Source: Aliiroseovarius pelagivivens (GTDB taxonomy: Bacteria; Pseudomonadota; Alphaproteobacteria; Rhodobacterales; Rhodobacteraceae). From it: a stretch of DNA of 64,000 nucleotides. Numbering within the stretch: the first letter of the stretch is position 1; every line of letters starts with the position of its first letter. A program made the position numbers and the translations under genes. The DNA is taken from contig NZ_OMOI01000001.1 of NCBI RefSeq assembly GCF_900302485.1, positions 496,001 through 560,000 of the forward strand. Reading direction: 5' to 3'. A model generated the notes under the pieces. That model saw nothing but the letters and a program-made list of their open reading frames with translations, had not been told where the DNA came from and did not search any database. Of this stretch, positions 38,903 through 47,734 are shown one piece after another.

Positions 38903-39711
38903 TGGATGGCCTCCTGTTCGTCCTTCGCGCGTTTCGCGATGGACCGTTTCGAGCTGAGGGATGCCCCAATCACGCCGACCGCTACAAGGGCAATCATGAT
39001 TGTGGACAGGGCGTTAATCTCGGGGCTGACGCCCAGACGCACGGCCGAGAAGATCTTGATTGGCAGCGTGGTCGAGCTTGGGCCCGATGTGAAGCTGGCG
39101 ATCACAAGGTCATCCAGCGACAGGGTGAAGGCCAGAAGCCAGCCCGAGATCACAGCAGGCGCGATGATCGGCAGGGTGACAAGGCGGAAGGCCTCGAACC
39201 CCGTACAGCCAAGGTCTAATGCAGCCTCTTCCAACGACTGATCGAAGGTCACAAGGCGTGACGACACCACGACCGAAACATAGCACATCGAAAAGGTCGT
39301 GTGCGCCAAGACGATGGTCAGCACGCCGCGATCTAGACCGATGGCGATGAACAGTAGCAACAGCGACAGGCCGGTGATTACCTCGGGCATTACCAGCGGC
39401 GCATAGATCATGCCGCTAAACAGAGTGCGTCCGGGGAAGCGGCCTGCGCGAACCATGACATAGGCTGCCATCGTGCCCAGCACAGTCGCCACGGTCGATG
39501 ACATCACCGCCACCTTCACGGTGACCCAAGCGGCATCAAGGAACGCTTCATTGCGGAACAGTTCCCCATACCATTTGGTCGAGAATCCCGTCCAAACTGT
39601 GACCAATTTGCCGCCGTTGAAGGAGTAGATGATCAGGATGATCATCGGGATGTAGAGGAAGGCAAACCCAAGGGTCAGCGATACGGTATTGAACCAACTT
39701 AGACGTCTCAT
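38899..39711 (-). CDS. potI: Polyamine ABC transporter permease (PotI/PotC-type)
   Basis: A 270-residue inner membrane permease with six transmembrane segments and the EAA loop EEAALDLGCTGFEAFRLVTLPIIAPAVI (residues near 165-190), which docks on the ATPase. TLSLDDLVIASFTSGPSSTTLPIKIFS is typical of the PotC/PotI branch. The start at 39711 overlaps the PotH stop (ATGA). Confidence 0.9.
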   Translation of the reverse strand: MRRLSWFNTVSLTLGFAFLYIPMIILIIYSFNGGKLVTVWTGFSTKWYGELFRNEAFLDAAWVTVKVAVMSSTVATVLGTMAAYVMVRAGRFPGRTLFSGMIYAPLVMPEVITGLSLLLLFIAIGLDRGVLTIVLAHTTFSMCYVSVVVSSRLVTFDQSLEEAALDLGCTGFEAFRLVTLPIIAPAVISGWLLAFTLSLDDLVIASFTSGPSSTTLPIKIFSAVRLGVSPEINALSTIMIALVAVGVIGASLSSKRSIAKRAKDEQEAIQ

Positions 39712-40598
39712 TTGCCGGCCTCCCTTTGTTTTTCCTCGTTGCGCTGGAACAGCACGATCGGGATGATGAGGATCAGCAGCAGGATCACGGCCACGGCAGA
39801 CGCCACTGGCCAGTCGCGGTTCGAGAAGAACTCTTCCCACAGAACTTTACCGATCATCAGGGTCTTCGATCCGCCCAGAAGCGACGGGATCACGAATTCG
39901 CCCATGGCAGGGATGAACACAAGGAACGACCCCGCGATAATACCCTGTTTCGCCAAGGGAAGCGTGACCAGCCAGAACGCGGTCATGCGCGAGCAGCCAA
40001 GGTCTTCGGCGGCCTCCAAAAGGCTTTCGTCAAGACGCTCTAGCGCCGAGTAAATGGGCAGCACCATGAAGGGCAGATAGGTGTAAACGATGCCGATGTA
40101 GACGGCGGTGTTGGTGTTCAGGATGGTCAGCGGTTCACTGATCAGACCGATATTCATCAACAGTTGGTTCAGAAGTCCTTCCTGACTCAGGATCGCCTTC
40201 CACGCATAGACGCGGATCAGGAACGAAGTCCAGAAGGGTAGGATGATCATCATCATCAGGGTGGGGCGCCATTCATCGGGCGCGCGGCTCATGCCATAGG
40301 CGATGGGGAACCCGACCAGCAGCGCAAGGATCGTCGACAGGGTCGCGATCTTCAGGCTCGACAAATAGGCCTTCCAGTACAGATCGTCCTGCGTGAGCCA
40401 TGTGAAGTTCTCGATGTCTAGCTTGGACCACCAATCCCGGAACCCGGCCCAGCCTTCGGACAGGTCGAGCGTCGGTGTGTAGGGCGGGATGGCCAGAGCC
40501 GTATCTGACAAGCTGATCTTCAACACGATCAGGAATGGCACCAAAAACAGCGCCAATAGCCAGAAATAGGGGACCGAAATCAGGCTGAAGCGTTTCAT
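39708..40598 (-). CDS. potH: Polyamine ABC transporter permease (PotH/PotB-type)
   Basis: This 296-residue permease opens with a transmembrane segment (YFWLLALFLVPFLIVLKISLSD) and has the EAA loop LEAAEDLGCSRMTAFWLVTLPLAKQGII and the GEFVIPSLLGGSKTLMIGKVLWEEFF motif of PotB/PotH proteins. Start at 40598 overlaps the ATPase stop (ATGA). It forms the transmembrane heterodimer with the PotI-like protein. Confidence 0.9.
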   Translation of the reverse strand: MKRFSLISVPYFWLLALFLVPFLIVLKISLSDTALAIPPYTPTLDLSEGWAGFRDWWSKLDIENFTWLTQDDLYWKAYLSSLKIATLSTILALLVGFPIAYGMSRAPDEWRPTLMMMIILPFWTSFLIRVYAWKAILSQEGLLNQLLMNIGLISEPLTILNTNTAVYIGIVYTYLPFMVLPIYSALERLDESLLEAAEDLGCSRMTAFWLVTLPLAKQGIIAGSFLVFIPAMGEFVIPSLLGGSKTLMIGKVLWEEFFSNRDWPVASAVAVILLLILIIPIVLFQRNEEKQREAGK

Positions 40599-41743
40599 GA
40601 CGTCAACACCACGCCAGCGGTGTCCGTGAAGGACAGCCATACTTCCTGTTCCCAAGTGATCGCACGGCGGCGGATGCGGCGGGTGTTTGCCGCCTGCGCC
40701 TTGATGTGTTCCCCTGTCGGGATTTCGATCACATAGGTGGACATGTTGCCCAGATAGGCGATGTCCAGCACTTTGCCGCGGATTGCGTTGGTGACGCCTT
40801 CGGGCTTCTCGACCGAAATTGCGACTTTCTCGGGGCGGACGGCAAGCGTTGCGCTGGTCCCGACCGGGATTTCAGTATGGGCAATACCGACCAGATCCTG
40901 CTGGCCTTCGGCCCAGCTGATCGAGGCATGGTCGTCGCCGGATTTGGTGACGTTGCCTTTAATCAGGTTCACGTCGCCGATGAAGTCAGCAACATAGATC
41001 GAACCGGGCTCTTCATAGATTTTCGCAGGTGTATCGACCTGAATGATCTTGCCGTGATCCATCACGGCGATGCGGCTGGCGACGGTCATCGCCTCTTCCT
41101 GATCGTGGGTCACGATCACAAAGGTGGTGCCGGTCTGTTCCTGAATGTCCATCAGTTCAAACTGCGTGTCCTGACGCAGTTTTTTATCAAGCGCGCCAAG
41201 GGGTTCGTCCAGCAGCAAAAGCTTCGGTGCTTTCGCTAGCGAGCGCGCCAGCGCCACACGCTGCCGCTGACCACCCGAGATCTGGTGCGGCTTGCGGTTG
41301 GCAAACTTGTCCAGTTGCACAAGGTTCAGCATCTCGTCGACGCGTGCCGCAATCTGGTCCTTCGGCAGCTTGTCGCGCTTCAGGCCAAAAGCGATGTTTT
41401 CGGCAACCGACAGGTGCGGGAACAGCGCATAGCTTTGGAACATCATGTTCACCGCGCGCTTGTTTGGCGGGATTGGCCCCACGTCCTGACCGTCGATCAG
41501 AATGGTGCCCTCGGTCTGGGTCTCGAAGCCGCCCAACATCCGCATCATCGTTGTCTTGCCACAACCCGATGGGCCGAGCAGAGCGAAGAATTCTTTTTCG
41601 TAGATGTCGATGGTCAGATCGTCGATCGCCGTGAAGTCACCAAAGCGCTTGGTGACGTTCTGGAAGCGGATCAACGGGGTGGCCTGGGGATCTTCCCAGG
41701 GGACAAAATCGGCAAGAGCCGTTGCAGTGGCGGCGTCGGACAT
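40595..41743 (-). CDS. potG: Polyamine ABC transporter ATPase (PotG/PotA-type)
   Basis: A 382-residue ABC ATPase with Walker A LLGPSGCGKTTMMRML near residue 58, Q-loop MMFQSYALFPH, signature ISGGQRQRVALARSL, Walker B LLLLDEPLGALDKKLR and the H-loop VTHDQEEAMT. A C-terminal TOBE domain follows (LAVRPEKVAIS). The product powers uptake by the PotHI pair. A stem-loop separates it from the binding-protein gene upstream. Confidence 0.93.
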   Translation of the reverse strand: MSDAATATALADFVPWEDPQATPLIRFQNVTKRFGDFTAIDDLTIDIYEKEFFALLGPSGCGKTTMMRMLGGFETQTEGTILIDGQDVGPIPPNKRAVNMMFQSYALFPHLSVAENIAFGLKRDKLPKDQIAARVDEMLNLVQLDKFANRKPHQISGGQRQRVALARSLAKAPKLLLLDEPLGALDKKLRQDTQFELMDIQEQTGTTFVIVTHDQEEAMTVASRIAVMDHGKIIQVDTPAKIYEEPGSIYVADFIGDVNLIKGNVTKSGDDHASISWAEGQQDLVGIAHTEIPVGTSATLAVRPEKVAISVEKPEGVTNAIRGKVLDIAYLGNMSTYVIEIPTGEHIKAQAANTRRIRRRAITWEQEVWLSFTDTAGVVLTS

Positions 41744-41749
41744 GATGAA

Positions 41750-41798
41750 CCTCGGGAAAAAAAGGAACTCCCCCTGGATGCGAACATGCCAGGGGGAG
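41750..41798 (-). terminator. Stem-loop between potF and potG (attenuator-like)
   Basis: CTCCCCCTGG (41768-41777) and CCAGGGGGAG (41789-41798) pair perfectly around an 11-base loop. On the minus strand the stem is followed by TTCCTTTTTTTCCC, close to an intrinsic terminator. Placed between binding-protein and ATPase genes it probably allows partial readthrough or protects the potF mRNA end, giving excess binding protein. Confidence 0.75.
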
Positions 41799-41811
41799 CG
41801 GGAGAGTGGGC

Positions 41812-42897
41812 TTAGGTGCCCGACTTGATTTTAGTCCACATGCGCGTCACGACACGCTGGACTTTGGCGTCGTAAGGCGCGGTGGTGTAGAGCGTGCCAA
41901 GCGCTGCCTCGGTGGGATAGATAGCCGGATCGCCGATTACATCTTCTTCCAGATGCGCTTGCGAAGCTTCGTTGCCGTTTGCGTAGTAAACATAGTTCGA
42001 CGCAGCCGCCATGTTGTGCTCGTCCATGATGAAGTTCAGGAACTTGTGCGCAGCATCAGGGTTCGGAGCATCCGCCGGGATCGCCATCTGGTCGAACCAC
42101 ATTAGCGAACCTTCCTTGAAGGCGTTATAGGCGATTTCAACACCATTGTCGGCTTCAGCAGCACGGTCACGTGCCTGCAGAACATCGCCCGACCAGCCCA
42201 CGGCTACGCAGATGTCGCCATTGGCAAGAGCGTTGATGTATTCCGAGCTGTGGAATTTCTGTACGTAAGGTGCAATGGCGGTCAGGACCGGTTCGGCTTT
42301 GGCGATCACGTCCGGATCATGGCTGTCGGGGTTTTCACCCAGATAAGCAAGTGCAGCCGGGATGATTTCTGCCGGGGCGTCCAGAATGTGCACACCGCAG
42401 GCGGCCAGTTTTTCCATGTTGGCCGGATCAAAAATCAGAGCCAGGCTGTCGATCGGAGCGTCTTCGCCAAGAACTTCCTTGACCTTACCGACGTTCACGC
42501 CAGCGCCCGTGGTGCCCCACATGTAGTTGATCGAATACGCGTTGCCGGGGTCATAGGCGGCGGTGCGTTCGGCAATCACGTTCCACATGTTGCCGTGGTT
42601 GGACAGTTTGCTCAGATCCAGCGGCTGGAAAGCGCCTGCAACGATCTGGCGCTGCAGGAAGGTGCCCGAAGGAACCACAACGTCATAGCCCGACCCACCG
42701 GCCAGCATCTTGGTTTCCAGAACCTCGTTCGAATCGAACACGTCATAGATCAGGTCGATCCCGGTCTCGGCTTCGAATTTCGCCAGCAGATCTTCATCGA
42801 TATAGTCCGACCAGTTATAGACGCGAACTTCTTCGGCGGTGGCAGCGGTTGCCCCCATCACGAAAGCTGCGCTCAGCATAAGCCAGGATTTCTTCAT
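41812..42897 (-). CDS. potF: Periplasmic polyamine-binding protein (PotF/PotD-type)
   Basis: This 361-residue solute-binding protein has a signal peptide (MKKSWLMLSAAFVMGATAATA) and the PotD/PotF start of the mature chain EEVRVYNWSDYIDEDLLAKFEAETGI, with the YNWSDYI ligand segment. Further family blocks are YDVVVPSGTFLQRQI, INYMWGTTGAGVN and IAYNAFKEGSLMWFDQMAIPADAPN. It delivers putrescine-like amines to PotGHI. As first gene of the operon it is preceded by candidate GntR operators. Confidence 0.93.
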   Translation of the reverse strand: MKKSWLMLSAAFVMGATAATAEEVRVYNWSDYIDEDLLAKFEAETGIDLIYDVFDSNEVLETKMLAGGSGYDVVVPSGTFLQRQIVAGAFQPLDLSKLSNHGNMWNVIAERTAAYDPGNAYSINYMWGTTGAGVNVGKVKEVLGEDAPIDSLALIFDPANMEKLAACGVHILDAPAEIIPAALAYLGENPDSHDPDVIAKAEPVLTAIAPYVQKFHSSEYINALANGDICVAVGWSGDVLQARDRAAEADNGVEIAYNAFKEGSLMWFDQMAIPADAPNPDAAHKFLNFIMDEHNMAAASNYVYYANGNEASQAHLEEDVIGDPAIYPTEAALGTLYTTAPYDAKVQRVVTRMWTKIKSGT

Positions 42898-42938
42898 TCA
42901 CTCTCTCCCTATTTGGGGCACGACGCCCATTTGCGACA

Positions 42939-42982
42939 TTTGATCAAAAAAATGCGATTCACGCAATATGGTAAAATTGCGT
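42939..42982. promoter_or_regulatory. Candidate GntR operators in the potF/gntR divergent region
   Basis: TTTGATCAAA (42939-42948) is a perfect 10-base palindrome. ACGCAAT (42961-42967) and ATTGCGT (42976-42982) form a second inverted repeat with an eight-base spacer. Both lie between potF and the divergent regulator. The TTTGATCA core recurs twice upstream of the aminotransferase gene. Confidence 0.55.
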
Positions 42983-43058
42983 AAGTCATAGTAGGTTGCT
43001 TTCAAAGATTATCTTCGAAGCCGCAATAGGCAAAACAATTGTAATAACGGGGGCAAAC

Positions 43059-43712
43059 TTGTCTGATCGCCAAGCGAAACTGCCAGATCATCAGCGTGTT
43101 TACCGCAAATTGCGGGAAATGATTCTGTTCGGGGAATTGGCCCCAGGCCAACCTGTCACCATTCAAGGGCTGGTCTCGACGCTCGATGTGGGCATGACAC
43201 CTGTGCGTGAAGCGATCCGACGGCTGACGTCGGAAGGGGCGCTGGAGTTCAAAGGGAATCGCCGTGTTTCGGTGCCGCAGCCCGACATGACGCAGTGGAA
43301 TGACATTGCTTATGCCCGCCTGTCGGTCGAACCCGAGTTGGCCCGTAAAGCCACAGAAAACATTGGGGCAGAAGAACTTGCCCGCCTTGTTTCCTATGAT
43401 GATCAATTGAATGCAGCGATCGACCAAGGCGATGTGCGCGGATATCTGGAACACAACTATCGTTTCCATGCCTACCTGTATGACCTTGCCGGATCCGAGG
43501 TCCTGTCTTCCATCGCAAATATGTTGTGGCTTCGGGCAGGCCCGTCGCTGCGCGTGGTGCTGGGCCGCTATGGCACGGCCAATCTTCCTGACAAACATGC
43601 CGAAGCCATGGCCGCGATGCGCGCGGGCGATGGGGAAGGGGTCGCGGGTGCCATTCGCGAAGACATCGAGCAGGGAATCGCTCAGGTCCGCGAGACGCTT
43701 TTGTCTGCCTGA
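43059..43712 (+). CDS. GntR family regulator of polyamine genes (FadR-like subfamily)
   Basis: A 217-residue regulator with an N-terminal winged helix (HQRVYRKLREMILFGELAPGQPVTIQGLVSTLDVGMTPVREAIRRL) and a C-terminal all-helical FCD-type effector domain with HNYRFHAYLYDLAGSEVL, including the metal-binding histidine. No ATG fits; TTG at 43059 is chosen because of the GGGGG stretch upstream and domain boundaries, though another TTG at 42996 is in frame. Its place between the pot operon and the aminotransferase, with shared TTTGATCA boxes on both sides, points to polyamine or gamma-glutamyl intermediates as effectors. Confidence 0.85.
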   Translation: MSDRQAKLPDHQRVYRKLREMILFGELAPGQPVTIQGLVSTLDVGMTPVREAIRRLTSEGALEFKGNRRVSVPQPDMTQWNDIAYARLSVEPELARKATENIGAEELARLVSYDDQLNAAIDQGDVRGYLEHNYRFHAYLYDLAGSEVLSSIANMLWLRAGPSLRVVLGRYGTANLPDKHAEAMAAMRAGDGEGVAGAIREDIEQGIAQVRETLLSA

Positions 43713-43713
43713 A

Positions 43714-43761
43714 TTTGATCAGATCGCAGGTCATGCGTTGACAGCTTAATTTTTGATCATA
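43714..43761. promoter_or_regulatory. Paired TTTGATCA boxes upstream of the aminotransferase
   Basis: TTTGATCAGA (43714-43723) and TTTGATCATA (43752-43761) lie 38 bases apart between the end of the GntR gene and the aminotransferase start at 43851. The core equals the box in the potF promoter region, so a common regulator is likely. Confidence 0.55.
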
Positions 43762-43850
43762 TTGTGAACTCAGCTTTTGGAGCGATCCAGAGGGTGGGTG
43801 ATTCTCCTGTCCTTGGGCGCGACTCGACCACGTTTTCTAGGAGATCCAGG

Positions 43851-45245
43851 ATGAACAAGATCACCAACCATCTGCCCACGGCCGAACTTCAGGCCATCGA
43901 TGCTGCCCACCACATGCACCCGTTCACCAATGACGGTGAATTGGGTCAGAAAGGCGCGCGGGTTATTACCTCGGCCAAGGGCGTGTTCCTGAAAGACAGC
44001 GAAGGCGAAGAAATTTTGGACGGCATGGCTGGCCTTTGGTGCGTGAACATCGGCTATGGCAACGACTCGATTGCCGAGGTCGCCGCCCGCCAGATGCGCG
44101 AGCTGCCCTATTATAACACCTTCTTCCAGACGACCCACGTGCCCGCCATCGCGCTGGCACAGAAGCTGGCACAACTGGCCCCGGGCGATCTGAATCACGT
44201 GTTCTATGCCAATGGTGGCTCGGACGCGAACGACACCAACATCCGCATGGTCCGCACCTATTGGGCCGAAAAGGGCCAGCCGGAACGCGACGTGATTATC
44301 TCGCGCTGGAATGCCTATCATGGCTCGACCATTGGCGGCACATCGCTTGGCGGCATGAAAGGCATGCATGGTCAAGGCAGCCTGCCGATCCCCGGCATCG
44401 AGTTCATCGAGCAGCCCAACTGGTATGCCGAAGGCGGCGACATGACGCCGGAAGAGTTCGGTCTGGCGCGTGCGCAGGAACTGGAAGCCAAGATCAACGA
44501 GGTTGGCGCCGACAAGGTTGCAGCGTTTATCGGCGAGCCGATTCAGGGTGCTGGCGGCGTGATCGTGGCCCCCGACGGCTATTGGGCTGAAATTCAGCGC
44601 ATCTGCCAGAAATATGACATTCTGCTGATCGTGGACGAGGTCATCACCGGGTTTGGCCGCACCGGCAACTGGTTCGGCAGCCAGACCCTTGATCTGAAGC
44701 CTGACATCATGACGGTCGCGAAGGGGCTCAGCTCTGGCTATGTGCCGATCGGGGCGTCGCTTGTATCGGACAAGGTGGCGGAAGTTCTGGCCGGGACCGA
44801 GTTCAACCACGGCTACACCTATTCCGGTCACCCGGTGGCCTGTGCGGTGGCCTTGGAAAACCTGCGCATCATGGAAGAAGAAGGCATTATCGAGCATGTG
44901 CGCGACGTCGCTGCTCCTTATCTGGCTGAAAAATGGCACGAGCTGGCCGATCATCCCATGGTAGGCGAGACCAAGATCGTGGGTCTGATGGCCTCGCTTG
45001 CGCTGACGCCAGACAAGGACGCCCGTGCACCCTTCGCATCGGATGCCGGTACCGTTGGCCTGATCGTGCGCGAGCGTAGCTTTGCCAACAACTTGATCAT
45101 GCGCCATGTGGGCGATCGTATGGTTATCTCTCCTCCGCTTGTCATCACCAAGGACGAGATTGACCTTCTGATCGCGCGCGCCCGCAAGGCGCTTGATGAA
45201 GGCTATGAAATCGTTAAGGAAAAAGGCCTGATGGTCGCTGGGTAA
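43851..45245 (+). CDS. Class III aminotransferase, putrescine-pyruvate (SpuC-like)
   Basis: A 464-residue PLP enzyme of the omega-aminotransferase group. It shows the substrate-domain block GLWCVNIGYGNDSIAEVAARQM, the PLP phosphate motif FYANGGSDANDTNIRMV, the aspartate in LLIVDEVITGFGRTG, and the Schiff-base lysine in TVAKGLSSGYVPIGA. SpuC-type putrescine or beta-alanine:pyruvate aminotransferases fit; the neighbourhood favours putrescine or a related diamine. Start at 43851 follows AGGAG by eight bases. A hairpin and then a PuuB-like gene follow. Confidence 0.87.
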   Translation: MNKITNHLPTAELQAIDAAHHMHPFTNDGELGQKGARVITSAKGVFLKDSEGEEILDGMAGLWCVNIGYGNDSIAEVAARQMRELPYYNTFFQTTHVPAIALAQKLAQLAPGDLNHVFYANGGSDANDTNIRMVRTYWAEKGQPERDVIISRWNAYHGSTIGGTSLGGMKGMHGQGSLPIPGIEFIEQPNWYAEGGDMTPEEFGLARAQELEAKINEVGADKVAAFIGEPIQGAGGVIVAPDGYWAEIQRICQKYDILLIVDEVITGFGRTGNWFGSQTLDLKPDIMTVAKGLSSGYVPIGASLVSDKVAEVLAGTEFNHGYTYSGHPVACAVALENLRIMEEEGIIEHVRDVAAPYLAEKWHELADHPMVGETKIVGLMASLALTPDKDARAPFASDAGTVGLIVRERSFANNLIMRHVGDRMVISPPLVITKDEIDLLIARARKALDEGYEIVKEKGLMVAG

Positions 45246-45254
45246 ACCAGTTTC

Positions 45255-45290
45255 GGGGCGGGCCTCAGGTCCGCCCTTTCCGATATTTTA
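45255..45290 (+). terminator. Weak terminator after the aminotransferase gene
   Basis: GGGCGG and CCGCCC pair around a nine-base loop at about 45256-45275, followed by TTTCCGATATTTT. The imperfect U-tract suggests partial termination before the next gene in the same direction. Confidence 0.5.
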
Positions 45291-45316
45291 CACCCCCAGC
45301 AAGATCCGAGGGATCC

Positions 45317-46618
45317 ATGGACCTGCTCACCGCAAATGACCGCCACGGGGAGTATCCCCAATCCTGGTATGCCGCCACTGCCGACGCACCCGGCCCGTTC
45401 CCTGCTGCACAGGGCGACGTGTCGTGTGATGTCTGCGTGATCGGAGGCGGGTTCACCGGTCTGTCAGCAGCCCTGCATCTTGCCGAACGTGGCTATGATG
45501 TTGTGCTTTTGGAAGCGCAGCGTGTGGGCTTCGGTGCCTCTGGTCGCAATGGCGGTCAGGTCGGCATGGGGCAGCGTCTGGATCAAGACGAGTTGGAAAA
45601 GATGGTGGGCAAGGATGACGCCCGCAAGCTGTGGGATATGGCCCGCGAAAGCGTCCAGATGGTACGCGACATGGTGGCCAAGCACGCGCCCGATGCAGGG
45701 TTCACCGACGGCATTATCCACGCCATGCACCGCGCGCGATATGTGCCCGAGGATCACGCCTATGTGCGTAAGTTGAACGAAGACTACGGTTATGACCTGA
45801 TCCGCACCGTGGACCGCGAGGAATTGCGCGAGTTGTGCGGCTCGCCCGCCTATCACGGCGGCTCGCTAGACATGGGGGCAGGGCACACGCACCCGCTGCG
45901 TTTGGCCTTTGGCATGGCGCGTGCGGCAGTCGACGCAGGCGCACGTATCTTTGAAACCAGCCGCGTGACCCAAGTGAAGGAAGGCGGAACCGTCACTGTT
46001 CAGACTGACAAGGCCAAGATCCGCGCCAGCCATCTGGTCTGGGCCTGCAATGGCTATCTTGGCAACACGCAGGGCCATGTCGCTGCACGTGTTATGCCGA
46101 TCAACAACTATATTCTAGCGACCGAGCCGCTGGACGACGGGTTTGCCAAGTCCCTGATCCGTGACGGACACGCCGTGGCGGACAGTAAATTCGTGATCAA
46201 CTATTTCCGCCTGTCCGATGACAACCGCATGCTGTTTGGCGGCGCGGAAAGCTATGGCTACAAGTTTCCGAAAGACATTCGCAAGCTGGTGTCGAAGCCG
46301 ATGCTGGAAATCTATCCGCAGCTGAAAGACACCAAAATCGACTATGCTTGGGGCGGGACGCTGGGGATTACCATGAACCGGATGCCGCATTTTGAACGGC
46401 TGCAAGGAAACGTGCTGTCTGCGTCCGGCTATTCCGGGCATGGCGTTGCGATGGCGACGCTGGGTGGCCAGATGGTGGCCGAGGCCATCTCGGGTCAGGC
46501 CGAGCGTTTCGATCTGATGGCACAAGTTCCAACCCATCGCTTCCCGGGTGGCGTGGCCCTGCGCTGGCCGTTGCTTGTTGCTGCGATGTTGTGGTTCAGC
46601 CTGCGGGATAAGCTGTAA
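45317..46618 (+). CDS. puuB: Gamma-glutamylputrescine oxidoreductase-like flavoenzyme
   Basis: This 433-residue FAD enzyme has CDVCVIGGGFTGLSAALHLAERGYDVVLLEAQRVGFGASGRNGGQVG, the exact architecture of PuuB, and YSGHGVAMATLGGQMVAEAI near the C-terminus. The opening segment ESWYAATADAP-like (PQSWYAATADAPGPF) is characteristic of PuuB proteins. It would oxidise gamma-glutamylputrescine to the aldehyde with H2O2 release. It lies 71 bases after the aminotransferase gene. The last residues are hydrophobic (WPLLVAAMLWFSL), perhaps membrane-associated. Confidence 0.87.
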   Translation: MDLLTANDRHGEYPQSWYAATADAPGPFPAAQGDVSCDVCVIGGGFTGLSAALHLAERGYDVVLLEAQRVGFGASGRNGGQVGMGQRLDQDELEKMVGKDDARKLWDMARESVQMVRDMVAKHAPDAGFTDGIIHAMHRARYVPEDHAYVRKLNEDYGYDLIRTVDREELRELCGSPAYHGGSLDMGAGHTHPLRLAFGMARAAVDAGARIFETSRVTQVKEGGTVTVQTDKAKIRASHLVWACNGYLGNTQGHVAARVMPINNYILATEPLDDGFAKSLIRDGHAVADSKFVINYFRLSDDNRMLFGGAESYGYKFPKDIRKLVSKPMLEIYPQLKDTKIDYAWGGTLGITMNRMPHFERLQGNVLSASGYSGHGVAMATLGGQMVAEAISGQAERFDLMAQVPTHRFPGGVALRWPLLVAAMLWFSLRDKL

Positions 46619-46633
46619 ACGCGCGTCTGGCGT

Positions 46634-47734
46634 CTACCCTTTCGGTCCGCCTACATCGCTGGGCGCAACCGCCACGGTCTTCACAATAGCATGGAGCTCG
46701 GTCCCAACGGACAGGTCCAACGCGGCCAGCGACCGTTTGGTGATCCGTGCCAGCACCCGGCCAGCTGCGGTGTCCAGCGACAAGATCGCCCCCGGGCCTG
46801 CCCCTTCTTGAACTTCATGCACCACGCCGGGCAGACAGTTCAAAGCGGAAATTCCTTCTGGCCGCCCGAGCGACAAGATCACGTCTTGCGCCGCAATCCG
46901 AACCCGAACCTGCGTGCCGGGATCACGTGCAATTCGCGGAAGAAACAGCGGGATGCCCCCAGCGGTCAGTTCGGTCAGCCCGTCATCGTGATGCATGGCA
47001 ACGCATGCTTTGATCACGGCCCCTACAGACCTGACATCTCCGGGGCTGAAACTGGGATCGCCCAGAACCTCGATCGCATCGCCTTGCCGAACTACACGAC
47101 CATTTTCCAGCGCAACCACGGTGGTGGCCAGACGTGCGACCTCGCTGGTCGAGTGGGTGACATACAGTATAGGCACTTCACCCTCATCACGCAGACGCTC
47201 GAAATAGGGCAGGATCTCGTCCTTGCGCGCATCGTCCAGCGCGGCCAGCGGTTCATCTGCAAGGATCAGTTGTGGGCGCGACAACAGCGCCCGCCCAATG
47301 GCGACCCGCTGCTTTTCCCCGCCCGACAAGTACGGGGTGGGGCGGTCAAGAAGGTGCCCAATGCCCAGCATCTCGACCACTTGATCGAAACGCGTGGCGT
47401 CTGCTGACTGGCGGGTGACACGGCGGGCATAATCCAGATTGCGCTGCACCGTCAGATGCGGAAACAGGCGGGCATCCTGAAAGACATAGCCGATACGACG
47501 TTGGTGCGCGGGCAGGCATATGCCCTGCGTACTGTCCAAAAGCACCTGATCGCCCACTGCGATCCGCCCGGTGACATCGCGGGTCAGGCCAGCAACAGCA
47601 TCCACAACGCTGGTCTTGCCCGATCCCGACGCGCCAAACAGCACGGTCAGGCCTGCGGGTGCAGTGACATCCACGTCCAGATCAAAACCGGGGCGGCAGG
47701 CGCGAAGGGCGATGGACAAAGCAGGCTGTGTCAT
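46634..47734 (-). CDS. modC: Molybdate ABC transporter ATPase
   Basis: A 366-residue ATPase with Walker A LFGASGSGKTSVVDAVAG near residue 33, the RRIGYVFQDARLFPHLTV Q-loop, signature YLSGGEKQRVAIGRAL and Walker B LILADEPLAALDDARK. The C-terminal MOP/TOBE domain (EGAGPGAILSLDTAAGRVLARITKRSLAALDL) is specific to ModC and binds molybdate. It overlaps modB by four bases. Molybdoenzymes using this supply are outside the window. Confidence 0.95.
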   Translation of the reverse strand: MTQPALSIALRACRPGFDLDVDVTAPAGLTVLFGASGSGKTSVVDAVAGLTRDVTGRIAVGDQVLLDSTQGICLPAHQRRIGYVFQDARLFPHLTVQRNLDYARRVTRQSADATRFDQVVEMLGIGHLLDRPTPYLSGGEKQRVAIGRALLSRPQLILADEPLAALDDARKDEILPYFERLRDEGEVPILYVTHSTSEVARLATTVVALENGRVVRQGDAIEVLGDPSFSPGDVRSVGAVIKACVAMHHDDGLTELTAGGIPLFLPRIARDPGTQVRVRIAAQDVILSLGRPEGISALNCLPGVVHEVQEGAGPGAILSLDTAAGRVLARITKRSLAALDLSVGTELHAIVKTVAVAPSDVGGPKG

